This document shows positions 33,167 through 40,934 of a stretch of 64,000 nucleotides of DNA, piece after piece (position 1 is the stretch's first letter; each line of letters starts with the position of its first letter). The position numbers and the translations under genes are program-made. The notes under the pieces were generated by a model. It was not told the DNA's origin, ran no database searches, and was given only the letters and a program-made list of their open reading frames with translations. This DNA comes from Enterocloster asparagiformis (GTDB taxonomy: Bacteria > Bacillota > Clostridia > Lachnospirales > Lachnospiraceae), in contig JAGZSY010000007.1 in assembly GCA_018380885.1 (NCBI GenBank), positions 1-64,000 of the forward strand. The letters are read 5' to 3'.

Positions 33167-35458
33167 ATGAAAAGGCATGAAAAGGCCGCGGCTTTTGCGG
33201 CAGCGGTTTTAACATTGGGGGTAACGATATATTCGGCGTGGAAACTGGTGGTCACAGGCATATTGTCCTGGCATGTGTCCCAGCCGGAGTTTCACTCCAT
33301 GGCGTTGGAACTGGCGGCTGTGTGGCTGCTTCTGTTCCTGCTATTTTTTTGCGCCAAAAACAGTCTGCAGGCCTGGGGCGGCACGGCAATTCTTACCGCG
33401 GTTTTCTGCTGGCTGCACGTGATTTTCTTGCCCATGGCCTTTGCCGGCGCCTACACCGCCTACCTGATCCTGGTCGGAAGGTGGTTTGAACAGACCGCGC
33501 TGCGCCGGAAACTGGGCCTGTGCTGGGACTATCTGCTGGGGGCCGCGCTGACCATCACCGCCTTCTGTCTGCTGTCCCTGTTTCACTTAGGCAGTATTCC
33601 CATCCTGCGTCTCTGGGTGGGATTTACCGGACTCTGTCTGCTGCTGTGGGCGGCCCGCCGGCTGCTCGCCGCTTACCGGCAGCGCGGTAGCGGTCTGTGG
33701 TCCGCTATGGGACCGGCAGCAGGCGGCGACCTGGCCGGACGCTCCCGCCCCGGACAGGCTGCCATGACCGCTGCTATTTTGACGCTACTTCTGCTCCAGG
33801 CGGGCCGGATGAACCTGGCTGTGGATTTCGACAGCATCTGGTACGGGGTCCGCTCCCACGTGATGCTAAACAGCGGGCGGGGCATATATGAAAACCTGGG
33901 CACCCTGGGCCTGGTATACACCTACTCCAAGGGCTGGGAGGTGCTGGGCCTGCCGCTGGCGGGACTGCCCTCCTACAGCTTCACCATCGCCATGAATATA
34001 TGGTTGGGCGCTCTGACCCTGCTGGCCGCTTACCGCACCGCCAGCCTGTGCATGAAGCGCAGGCTGGCCCTGTGGCTGCCCTTTCTCATCGCCTCTGTGC
34101 CGGGTATCATGAACATGGCGGATACGGCCAAGGCGGATATGATGACCCTGTTCTGCCAGCTGCTGATGCTCCAGGGTGTGCTGCAATTCATCAGAGAGCG
34201 CCGGGCCGGCTGGCTGGCCGCTGCCCTGGCGGCCGGGGGCGTCAGCCTGATCATGAAGCCCACGGCGGTGGTTTTCTCCTCCGCTATGGTGGGCATCTGC
34301 GGCCTGTGGCTGCTGCTAAAGTCCGTGCGCTGCCCGAAGTCCCAGAAATCCCCGGCGCGTGAGGATAAGCGCTGCTGGCTTATGCTGATCCCGGCCGTCA
34401 CGGCGCTGCTGGGAATCTGGGGCAGGACCGTGAAGCTGGTGGGCGTGCCGGTGACCTCCGTGTTCTACCAGTTCTTTCAAAAGCTGGGCTTTGAGGTCAA
34501 GTACCCCTTCTGCGCGGCGGGATTCCCGTCCGCGGGCCGGCATATGTCCCCGTTGGAACAGCTGGCATTTCTGGCCCGGCGGCTTTACGGCGTGCTGTTA
34601 AACCCCCAGGGCCGCGATATGGCCCACGTGCAGATCGCCTGGGGCGCTGTGCTGCCTCTGGTATTCCTGGTTCTCTGGATCTGCCTGAGAACCGCGGGAA
34701 ACGGCTGCCCGCAGGAGGAAAAGGAGGAACGGCTTCCGCTCTCCTGCCTCACCTGGCTGCTGCTGGCCATGTCCTTTATCAATCTGGTCAGCCTGTACTC
34801 CCTGTCCCAGATCGACGGGAATTACTACATGCTCTACTACGCCCTGATCCTCCTCACCGGACTCTGCTGGCTGGACAAAAAAAGCGCCTCCTGCCGTAAA
34901 ACCGCCCTGGCCATTCTGATTCCCGCCTGGGCCTACGGGGCGCTGCTGTGCGGCCTGACCAACTGGGCCTGGGCCCTGGGAAACGGCGGCCTGCATCCGG
35001 TCAACTGCGGCTATTACTCCCACGTGCGCGAGGCGCAGGAAAAGCGCACCGCCCAGGGCAGCGGGACCATCTGGAATATCCTGGCCGCGGACCCCAGCCA
35101 TCGGGTGATCGCGCTGGGGGATCTCCCCGACGTTCTGACCTTCCCCTGCTGGGTGCAGTCCTACATCGATGTGTCCGGTTACTGGGGCAACCCCGAGGTG
35201 GTGGCCAACGCGCCCAATTTTCTGCAATACCTGCAGTTTGCGGATGTGGACTACGTTTATATGGAACGCGGATATGTCTGCGCCGGCGTGCGCATCTACG
35301 ATATCATCCGCACCCTGATCGGGCAGGGCTATCTGTACAACGTGTGCGAGGAGAGCGGAAACCTGATCATCAGCGTGCGCAAGGACGAGCCCGAGCCGGA
35401 AAAAACAGCCCCGCGGGATCTGGAAGTATTCGACAACCTGTATATCCAGCACCAGTGA
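33167..35458 (+). CDS. Polytopic membrane protein, probable GT-C-type glycosyltransferase
   Basis: About 763 residues with roughly a dozen hydrophobic segments over 10-600 and a C-terminal extracytoplasmic domain (about 600-763). After the early helices a loop contains DFDSIWYG, an acidic pair in the position where GT-C enzymes (ArnT/PMT-like) carry their catalytic Asp. GT-C enzymes use polyprenyl-phosphate sugars to modify envelope glycans. I chose the ATG at 33167, where the hydrophobic N-terminus begins; ATG 33128 is also possible. No glycan cluster is adjacent, so the function is only suggested. Confidence 0.6.
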   Translation: MKRHEKAAAFAAAVLTLGVTIYSAWKLVVTGILSWHVSQPEFHSMALELAAVWLLLFLLFFCAKNSLQAWGGTAILTAVFCWLHVIFLPMAFAGAYTAYLILVGRWFEQTALRRKLGLCWDYLLGAALTITAFCLLSLFHLGSIPILRLWVGFTGLCLLLWAARRLLAAYRQRGSGLWSAMGPAAGGDLAGRSRPGQAAMTAAILTLLLLQAGRMNLAVDFDSIWYGVRSHVMLNSGRGIYENLGTLGLVYTYSKGWEVLGLPLAGLPSYSFTIAMNIWLGALTLLAAYRTASLCMKRRLALWLPFLIASVPGIMNMADTAKADMMTLFCQLLMLQGVLQFIRERRAGWLAAALAAGGVSLIMKPTAVVFSSAMVGICGLWLLLKSVRCPKSQKSPAREDKRCWLMLIPAVTALLGIWGRTVKLVGVPVTSVFYQFFQKLGFEVKYPFCAAGFPSAGRHMSPLEQLAFLARRLYGVLLNPQGRDMAHVQIAWGAVLPLVFLVLWICLRTAGNGCPQEEKEERLPLSCLTWLLLAMSFINLVSLYSLSQIDGNYYMLYYALILLTGLCWLDKKSASCRKTALAILIPAWAYGALLCGLTNWAWALGNGGLHPVNCGYYSHVREAQEKRTAQGSGTIWNILAADPSHRVIALGDLPDVLTFPCWVQSYIDVSGYWGNPEVVANAPNFLQYLQFADVDYVYMERGYVCAGVRIYDIIRTLIGQGYLYNVCEESGNLIISVRKDEPEPEKTAPRDLEVFDNLYIQHQ

Positions 35459-35483
35459 GCAGTTTCATGCTCCGTTATGACAA

Positions 35484-35519
35484 AAATACAGCCGGGCCAA
35501 TGGCGGTCCGGCTGTATTT
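35484..35519 (+). terminator. Bidirectional terminator between the membrane-protein gene and serS
   Basis: A perfect 12-bp stem AAATACAGCCGG (35484-35495) / CCGGCTGTATTT (35508-35519), with T/A-rich outer sides serving both convergent genes. Confidence 0.8.
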
Positions 35520-35554
35520 AATCTGTCTGTTTATCCTCTAAGCAGCTCTCCTGA

Positions 35555-36835
35555 TCAGCGGATTTCCTTCATGCCGCCCATATAAGGCTGCAGCACCTCG
35601 GGAATCCTCACGCTGCCGTCAGCCTGGAGATTGTTCTCCAGAAAAGCGATCAGCATGCGGGGCGGAGCCACAACGGTGTTGTTCAGCGTGTGAGCCAGGT
35701 ACTTGCCGCCGTCTTCTCCCTGAACGCGGATCTTTAAACGGCGGGCCTGGGCATCGCCTAAGTTGGAGCAGCTGCCCACCTCAAAATACTTCTTCTGTCT
35801 TGGGGACCACGCCTCCACGTCCACGGATTTCACCTTCAGGTCGGCCAGGTCGCCGGAGCAGCACTCCAGCGTGCGGACCGGGATGTCCAGGCTGCGGAAC
35901 AGGTCAACGGTGTTCTTCCACAGCTTCTCGTACCACATGGGGCTCTCCTCGGGCTTGCAGACCACGATCATCTCCTGCTTCTCAAACTGGTGGATGCGGT
36001 AAACGCCGCGCTCCTCCAGGCCGTGAGCGCCCTTCTCCTTACGGAAGCACGGGGAGTAGCTGGTCAGGGTCAGCGGCAGCTTGGTCTCAGGCGTGATGGT
36101 GTCGATGAACTTGCCGATCATGGAGTGTTCGCTGGTCCCGATCAGGTACAGGTCCTCGCCCTCGATCTTGTACATCATGGCGTCCATCTCGGCAAAGCTC
36201 ATAACGCCGGTCACCACGTTGCTGCGGATCATAAAGGGCGGAACGCAGTAGGTAAAGCCGCGGTTGATCATGAAATCGCGGGCGTAGGAAATCACGGCGG
36301 AGTGAAGTCTGGCGATATCGCCCATCAGATAGTAAAAACCGTTGCCCGCTACCTTCCTGGCCGCGTCCAGGTCAATGCCCTCAAAGCGCTCCATGATCTC
36401 AGTGTGATAGGGAATCTCAAAATCCGGGATCACCGGCTCGCCGAAGCGCTCTACCTCCACGTTCTCGCTGTCGTCCCTGCCGATGGGCACGCTGGGGTCA
36501 ATGATGTTGGGAATGGTCATCATGATCTTGGTGATCTTCCCGGACAGCTCGCTCTCCAGAGCCTCCAGCTCCGCCAGCCGGTCGGAATTGGCGCTCACCT
36601 GGCGCTTTACTTCCTCGGCCTCCTCCTTTTTGCCCTGGCCCATGAGCTGGCCGATCTGTTTGGACAGCTTGTTGCGGCTGGCGCGCAGATCGTCGGCCTC
36701 CTTCTGGGTGGCGCGGTTTTTGGCATCCAGCTCAATCACCTCGTCCACCAGCGGCAGCTTTCCGTCCTGGAATTTATTTTTAATATTCTGTTTTACAATA
36801 TCCGGGTTTTCTCTGACAAACTTTAAATCTAACAT
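35555..36835 (-). CDS. serS: Seryl-tRNA synthetase
   Basis: Charges tRNA-Ser. The 426-residue class II synthetase has the N-terminal coiled-coil tRNA-binding arm (about 25-105, rich in Glu/Lys/Leu), motif 2 (FRKEKGAHGLEERGVYRIHQFEKQEM region near 265-285) and motif 3 (NTVVAPPRMLIAFLEN, about 388-403). The ATG at 36835 follows AGGAGG at eight bases and gives the family's MLDLKFVRENPD start. No T-box leader was found in 36836-37023. Confidence 0.97.
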   Translation of the reverse strand: MLDLKFVRENPDIVKQNIKNKFQDGKLPLVDEVIELDAKNRATQKEADDLRASRNKLSKQIGQLMGQGKKEEAEEVKRQVSANSDRLAELEALESELSGKITKIMMTIPNIIDPSVPIGRDDSENVEVERFGEPVIPDFEIPYHTEIMERFEGIDLDAARKVAGNGFYYLMGDIARLHSAVISYARDFMINRGFTYCVPPFMIRSNVVTGVMSFAEMDAMMYKIEGEDLYLIGTSEHSMIGKFIDTITPETKLPLTLTSYSPCFRKEKGAHGLEERGVYRIHQFEKQEMIVVCKPEESPMWYEKLWKNTVDLFRSLDIPVRTLECCSGDLADLKVKSVDVEAWSPRQKKYFEVGSCSNLGDAQARRLKIRVQGEDGGKYLAHTLNNTVVAPPRMLIAFLENNLQADGSVRIPEVLQPYMGGMKEIR

Positions 36836-37023
36836 TGTTTTCCTCCTGTATTTCACTGAAGCCGGCTCAAAGGCGCTCCAATGTTACTTTCATAACACTG
36901 TTTATGAGTATATAACATTTTTCCTGGAAAAAAAAGCCCCTTTTACCGATTTTCCCCGGAATTCTGCGATTTTATTCCCATGGGGGCCCCGGGGCGGATT
37001 CAAGCGTGACAGACCGCGCCTTT

Positions 37024-37863
37024 TCAGCGGATTCTGGTCAAATGGTCCATGAGCTCCTCAAAGCAGACGCCGTTCTGCACCGGGATTTCCAGCTCCTCGG
37101 ACTTCTGGATACAGTCCTTGACAAAGGAGGAGGCCAGGCGCACCGCCCGCTCCAGCGGGAAGCCGCGGACCACGGCTGCGCTGACCACGGCTGCGAACAC
37201 ATCGCCCGTGCCTGGGCGTTCCCTGCCCACGCGCTTAGTCCGGCAGAGCACCGGCTCCCGCCCTTCCTCGGCCACATAATTGGCCAAGTAGCTGCCCTGG
37301 GAGATGCCCGTGATCACCACCGAACGCGCTCCCAGCCCGCGGATGTCCTCAGCCAGGCGTTCTAACTCCCCGGCCTTCCAGCCCTCCCGGCGGTAGGGGC
37401 GGTCCGTGAGGATACAGGCCTCGGTCAGGTTGGGCGTCACCACGTCGCCCAGGCCCACCAGCCTGCGCATGCCCTCGCACATTGGCTGGGTGTAGGTGGC
37501 GTATTTCTGTCCGTTGTCCCCCATGATGGGGTCGATTATCACCTTGGTCTGGGGTCCTTTAAACCGGTCGATCATCTCCTCCACAATGCGGATCTGCTCC
37601 ACAGAGCCCAGAAACCCGCTCACAATCCCGTCGAACTCCAGGCCCAGCTCCTCCCATTTTTCCAGGTAAGCCGGCAGCTTGGCCGTGTAGTCGTCAAAAA
37701 AATAGACCGGAAAGCCGGTGTGGTTGCTCAGGATTGAGGTAGGTACCGGACAGCACTGGACCTTCATGGCTGATAAAATGGGAACAGCCACTGTCAGAGA
37801 ACAGCGGCCATATCCCGAAAGATCATTGATCATTGCAACTTTTTTCTGGTGAAATTCACTCAT
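37024..37863 (-). CDS. pdxK: Pyridoxamine/pyridoxal kinase
   Basis: Phosphorylates vitamin B6 vitamers in salvage of pyridoxal phosphate. The 279-residue ribokinase-fold protein has MINDLSGYGRCSLTVAVPILSAM (about 11-33), characteristic of clostridial pyridoxamine kinases, the Mg/ATP region IIDPIMGDNGQKY, and the anion-hole/catalytic GTGDVF block (about 218-223) with Asp as base. It follows an ECF substrate-binding gene after 92 bases; uptake and trapping of B6 is the likely joint task. The symbol is functional; pdxY is also used for this family. Confidence 0.88.
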   Translation of the reverse strand: MSEFHQKKVAMINDLSGYGRCSLTVAVPILSAMKVQCCPVPTSILSNHTGFPVYFFDDYTAKLPAYLEKWEELGLEFDGIVSGFLGSVEQIRIVEEMIDRFKGPQTKVIIDPIMGDNGQKYATYTQPMCEGMRRLVGLGDVVTPNLTEACILTDRPYRREGWKAGELERLAEDIRGLGARSVVITGISQGSYLANYVAEEGREPVLCRTKRVGRERPGTGDVFAAVVSAAVVRGFPLERAVRLASSFVKDCIQKSEELEIPVQNGVCFEELMDHLTRIR

Positions 37864-37955
37864 CTATAAAATCTCCTATTGCGATTACAGTTCACAGTCC
37901 TGCACGGCAGCGGCTTTGCCGGCTGCCGTCGATTGCAGCTTGCATCGATCCCCGA

Positions 37956-38573
37956 TCATTTCATCCTGGCAAACATGCCGTTTTTAATCAGGGCGCTGCG
38001 CAGCGGCATATAGATGGCCACGGAAGCCACGGCCGAGGTCACGGCGTTGACCGAGGTGGAGGCGATATTCCACTTTAATATCAAATCCGCAGCGGGCTTG
38101 CCCAGGATCAGCAGCTTGTAATAGTAACCCAGCAGCGGATCGAAAATCACGTTGAACAGCAGACCGCAAACCGCGGCCGCGATCACCCAGCGCAGCAGAC
38201 GGGCCTGATCCGTGATCTGGTTGATCTTGCCCATGCGGTGAGCCACAAAGCCGGTGATAAAGCCGATACAGAACTTCAAAATAAAGGTCTTGGGCGCGTA
38301 CACCACATAGATGGGGTCCATCAGGTCCCCGATGGTCATGCCGATGGCTCCGCCCACCCCGCCGTAGGTGCCGCCGATCAACAGCGCGCCCAGCACGCAG
38401 ACCGCGTTGCCCAGGTGGATGGAGGTGGCGTCCCCGCCCGGCAGGGTGATCTTGATCTGCAGGAAGGTGAACACCACATAGGACAGGGCCGCGAACAGGC
38501 CTGTCAGGGCGATTTTATAGTTGCGGCCTGAGGCCGTCTGGTGGTTTGCCGCATGGACACTGGTTGCTTTCAT
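37956..38573 (-). CDS. ECF transporter S component (probably vitamin B6)
   Basis: A 205-residue membrane protein with six hydrophobic segments and the conserved N-terminal pattern of ECF S components (KIALTGLFAALSYVVFTFL, then LGNAVCVLGALLIGG and GMTIGDLMD). These small proteins bind a vitamin and use a shared energising module encoded elsewhere. The ligand is inferred: the next gene is a pyridoxamine kinase, and the promoter has MocR/PdxR-like direct repeats, so pyridoxine-type vitamers are most likely. Confidence 0.8.
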   Translation of the reverse strand: MKATSVHAANHQTASGRNYKIALTGLFAALSYVVFTFLQIKITLPGGDATSIHLGNAVCVLGALLIGGTYGGVGGAIGMTIGDLMDPIYVVYAPKTFILKFCIGFITGFVAHRMGKINQITDQARLLRWVIAAAVCGLLFNVIFDPLLGYYYKLLILGKPAADLILKWNIASTSVNAVTSAVASVAIYMPLRSALIKNGMFARMK

Positions 38574-38642
38574 AATCTGTTCTCTCCTCTTTTTCCGTTC
38601 ATTGGCGGAGTGCCAAAAAGCGGCTCTCTGCTGCTGTCCCTT

Positions 38643-38671
38643 ATCCTATCACGGAAGTGGAGTGTTATAAA
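38643..38671 (-). promoter_or_regulatory. Promoter of the ECF-S/pdxK genes
   Basis: -10 TAGGAT (38643-38648), 17-bp spacer, weak -35 TTTATA (38666-38671). The weak -35 abuts the direct repeats upstream, which fits activator dependence. Confidence 0.5.
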
Positions 38672-38698
38672 TAACCAGTTTGCGCTTTTTTAACCAGT
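38672..38698 (-). promoter_or_regulatory. Paired 8-bp direct repeats (possible PdxR/MocR operator)
   Basis: On the minus strand ACTGGTTA occurs twice (38672-38679 and 38691-38698), 19 bp apart, directly upstream of the -35. MocR-family regulators such as PdxR and GabR bind direct repeats. No such regulator is in the window. Confidence 0.4.
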
Positions 38699-38736
38699 CC
38701 AGTATTGGAAGCACAGGCTCCCTCTATCCCTGCTCC

Positions 38737-39387
38737 TCAGTCGTGGGATTCCACGCAGATCAGCACCCCGTCCGTGAAGGTGATGCGCCCGGTCTCCCCC
38801 GTCAGCTCGTTGCTGATGCACAGGCTGGTGCCGATCTCGATATCCTTCTCGTACAGCGGGTACTTAAAGCCCTCCAGGGTGATCCCGTTCACCCGCTCCG
38901 TCAGGGGCAGGAAGGAGATATACTTGCCCCACAGGGCGCTGCGCCTAAACTCATGCTCTCCGTCGATCAGGTAAATGCGGTTCTGGGGATCCGCCAGCCA
39001 GGCGTGGATGCCCTTCTGGAGACAGGGAAACAGCAGGTGGATATTGCCCAGCATGTGATCCGCCCTGCCGCCGGTGGCGCCCAGCACAGCGATCTCGTCG
39101 CTGCCGATGGCCTGGGCCCGGAGAAGGGCCAGTTCCGTGTCCGTCTCGTCCTTCTCCGGCTGGTGCACGTCCCATATAATATGCTCCATGCTGCGGTATT
39201 TCTCCAACACCCCGGGCTTCACGGTGTCGAAATCCCCCACGATCATGTCGGGCTCCAGCCCCAGCGCCATGGCGCGCTCCAGCCCCGCGTCCACGGCGAT
39301 CACCTTGTCAAAATGTTCCGTCTTTAAAAAAGACCCGGCGAAATCCAGGTCAATGGTTCCGCCGGTAATTACCAGACATCGTCTCAT
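38737..39387 (-). CDS. thiN: Thiamine pyrophosphokinase
   Basis: Transfers pyrophosphate from ATP to thiamine, giving the cofactor directly. The 216 residues have the catalytic-domain motifs VIAVDAGLERAMALGLEPDMIVGDFDT (Asp-rich nucleotide site, about 29-55) and LGATGGRADHMLGNIHLL (about 97-114), plus a C-terminal thiamine-binding beta domain (ITLEGFKYPL, SNELTGETGRITF). The start overlaps the rpe stop by 4 bases. It ends the long operon that starts at priA, a standard order (prkC-rsgA-rpe-thiN) in Firmicutes. Confidence 0.95.
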   Translation of the reverse strand: MRRCLVITGGTIDLDFAGSFLKTEHFDKVIAVDAGLERAMALGLEPDMIVGDFDTVKPGVLEKYRSMEHIIWDVHQPEKDETDTELALLRAQAIGSDEIAVLGATGGRADHMLGNIHLLFPCLQKGIHAWLADPQNRIYLIDGEHEFRRSALWGKYISFLPLTERVNGITLEGFKYPLYEKDIEIGTSLCISNELTGETGRITFTDGVLICVESHD

Positions 39388-40046
39388 CTCTCATATTCCT
39401 TAAAAATATTCATGAATGTTTCCACATTGGCCGTCACGTCGCCGCCGAACACGGCGGAGCCCGCCACCAGCACGTTGGCTCCCGCCTCGATCAGCGGGCG
39501 GATGGTGTCGCGGTTTACGCCGCCGTCCACCTGGATGTCCGTGGACAGCCCCTTGCCGTCAAAGTATTTGCGCAGAGCGCGAACCTTATCCAGGGTGTAG
39601 GGGATAAACTTCTGCCCGCCAAAGCCAGGGTTCACGGACATGACAAGCACCATGTCCACCTGGTCCAGCACGCATTCCAAAGTGCTCACCGGCGTGGCGG
39701 GGTTTAAGGCCACTCCCGCTTTGGCTCCCGCAGCCTTGATCTGGCCGATCACCCGGTCCAGGTGAGTGCAGGCTTCCTGGTGAACCGTGATGATGTCGGC
39801 TCCCGCCCTGCGGATATCTTCCACATAGCGGCCCGGATCCTCCACCATCATATGGACGTCAAACACCATATCCGTGTAGCTTCTGAGGGAGGCGATCACC
39901 GGCATCCCGAAAGAGATGCTGGGCACGAACGCCCCGTCCATCACGTCCAGGTGGAGGTACTTCGCTCCTCCCTCCCTGGCTTTCAAGGTGTCCTCTGCAA
40001 GTTTTCCAAAGTCTGCGGCCAGCACAGACGGCGCTAAAATGTACAT
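39384..40046 (-). CDS. rpe: Ribulose-phosphate 3-epimerase
   Basis: Interconverts ribulose 5-phosphate and xylulose 5-phosphate. The 220-residue TIM barrel has the family blocks APSVLAADFGKL (5-16), HLDVMDGAFVPSISFG (about 33-48), DVHMMVEDP and VMSVNPGFGGQKFIP (about 138-152), with the metal-binding His/Asp in HLDVMDG and DVH, and the phosphate loop DGGVN...GSAVF. It is packed between rsgA (2 bases) and thiN (overlap). Confidence 0.97.
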   Translation of the reverse strand: MYILAPSVLAADFGKLAEDTLKAREGGAKYLHLDVMDGAFVPSISFGMPVIASLRSYTDMVFDVHMMVEDPGRYVEDIRRAGADIITVHQEACTHLDRVIGQIKAAGAKAGVALNPATPVSTLECVLDQVDMVLVMSVNPGFGGQKFIPYTLDKVRALRKYFDGKGLSTDIQVDGGVNRDTIRPLIEAGANVLVAGSAVFGGDVTANVETFMNIFKEYER

Positions 40047-40048
40047 GT

Positions 40049-40927
40049 CTAATATCTCCTTTTATTCTTCAGCTCCTGGTACATCAGGAGGTAATTTTCA
40101 TAGCGGCTCTTGGCCAGCTTTCCCTGGCTTAAGGCCTCCTTCACGCCGCAGACCTTCTCGCCCACGTGAACGCAGCCCAGAAATTTGCACCCATCCTCGT
40201 AGGCCGCGAACTCGGGAAAATAATCTTTAAGCTCACCTGCCTCCAGGTCCTCCACATACATGGAACTGAAGCCCGGCGTGTCCATCATGAACGTGTCCTC
40301 CCCGATGTGAAACAGCTGGGAATGGCGGGTGGTGTGCTTGCCCCGCTCGATCTTGCGGCTGATGTCCCCTGTTTCCATGGCGGCGGCCGGGTACAGCTCG
40401 TTGGTCAGGGAGGATTTCCCCACACCGGAGGGACCTGCCAAAACCGTTGTCCGGCCCTGAAGCCGTTCCCTGATCCGATCCAGGCCCCGCTTGTCGATGG
40501 TGCTGATAAACTCCACCTCGTAGCCAGCCTGACGGTAAATCCCGCCGTACTGCTCCATCAGCTCCCCGCCGCATAGGTCCACCTTGTTGAAACAGATTAC
40601 CACCGGCACCTGCTGGCGCTCCATCATCACCAGGAAGCGGTCCAGCAGATTCAAGTTGGGCGCCGGGTGGGTGATGGAAAACACCACCATGGCCTGATCC
40701 ACATTGGCCGCCGCGGGGCGCACCAGGGCGTTTTTCCGCGGCAGAATGCGGTCGATGTTGCCGGTAAGCTCCCCCTCGTCCAGCACGGTGAACTCCACGT
40801 CGTCCCCCACCAGGGGTTTTATTTTTTTGTTGCGGAAAACGCCCTTGGCCTTGCACTCGTACAGCCGGCTCTTTCCGTCGTGCACATAGTAAAAGCCTGC
40901 GATTCCTTTTATAATCTTTCCGGTCAT
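40049..40927 (-). CDS. rsgA: Ribosome small-subunit GTPase RsgA
   Basis: A circularly permuted GTPase that checks late 30S maturation. The 292-residue protein has an N-terminal OB fold (about 1-70), G-motifs in permuted order (NKVDL about 122, then GPSGVGKSSLTNEL about 172 and DTPGFSS about 214) and the C-terminal zinc-binding segment C-x5-C-x-H-x5-C (CKFLGCVHVGEKVC, about 248-261). Seven bases separate it from prkC; it is co-transcribed with rpe and thiN. Confidence 0.97.
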   Translation of the reverse strand: MTGKIIKGIAGFYYVHDGKSRLYECKAKGVFRNKKIKPLVGDDVEFTVLDEGELTGNIDRILPRKNALVRPAAANVDQAMVVFSITHPAPNLNLLDRFLVMMERQQVPVVICFNKVDLCGGELMEQYGGIYRQAGYEVEFISTIDKRGLDRIRERLQGRTTVLAGPSGVGKSSLTNELYPAAAMETGDISRKIERGKHTTRHSQLFHIGEDTFMMDTPGFSSMYVEDLEAGELKDYFPEFAAYEDGCKFLGCVHVGEKVCGVKEALSQGKLAKSRYENYLLMYQELKNKRRY

Positions 40928-40934
40928 ATGCGAA

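Noticed and set aside
36836..37023. Possible T-box leader before serS
   Set aside because: No T-box consensus or stem I-like structure is visible; the gap is short and lacks a leader terminator.
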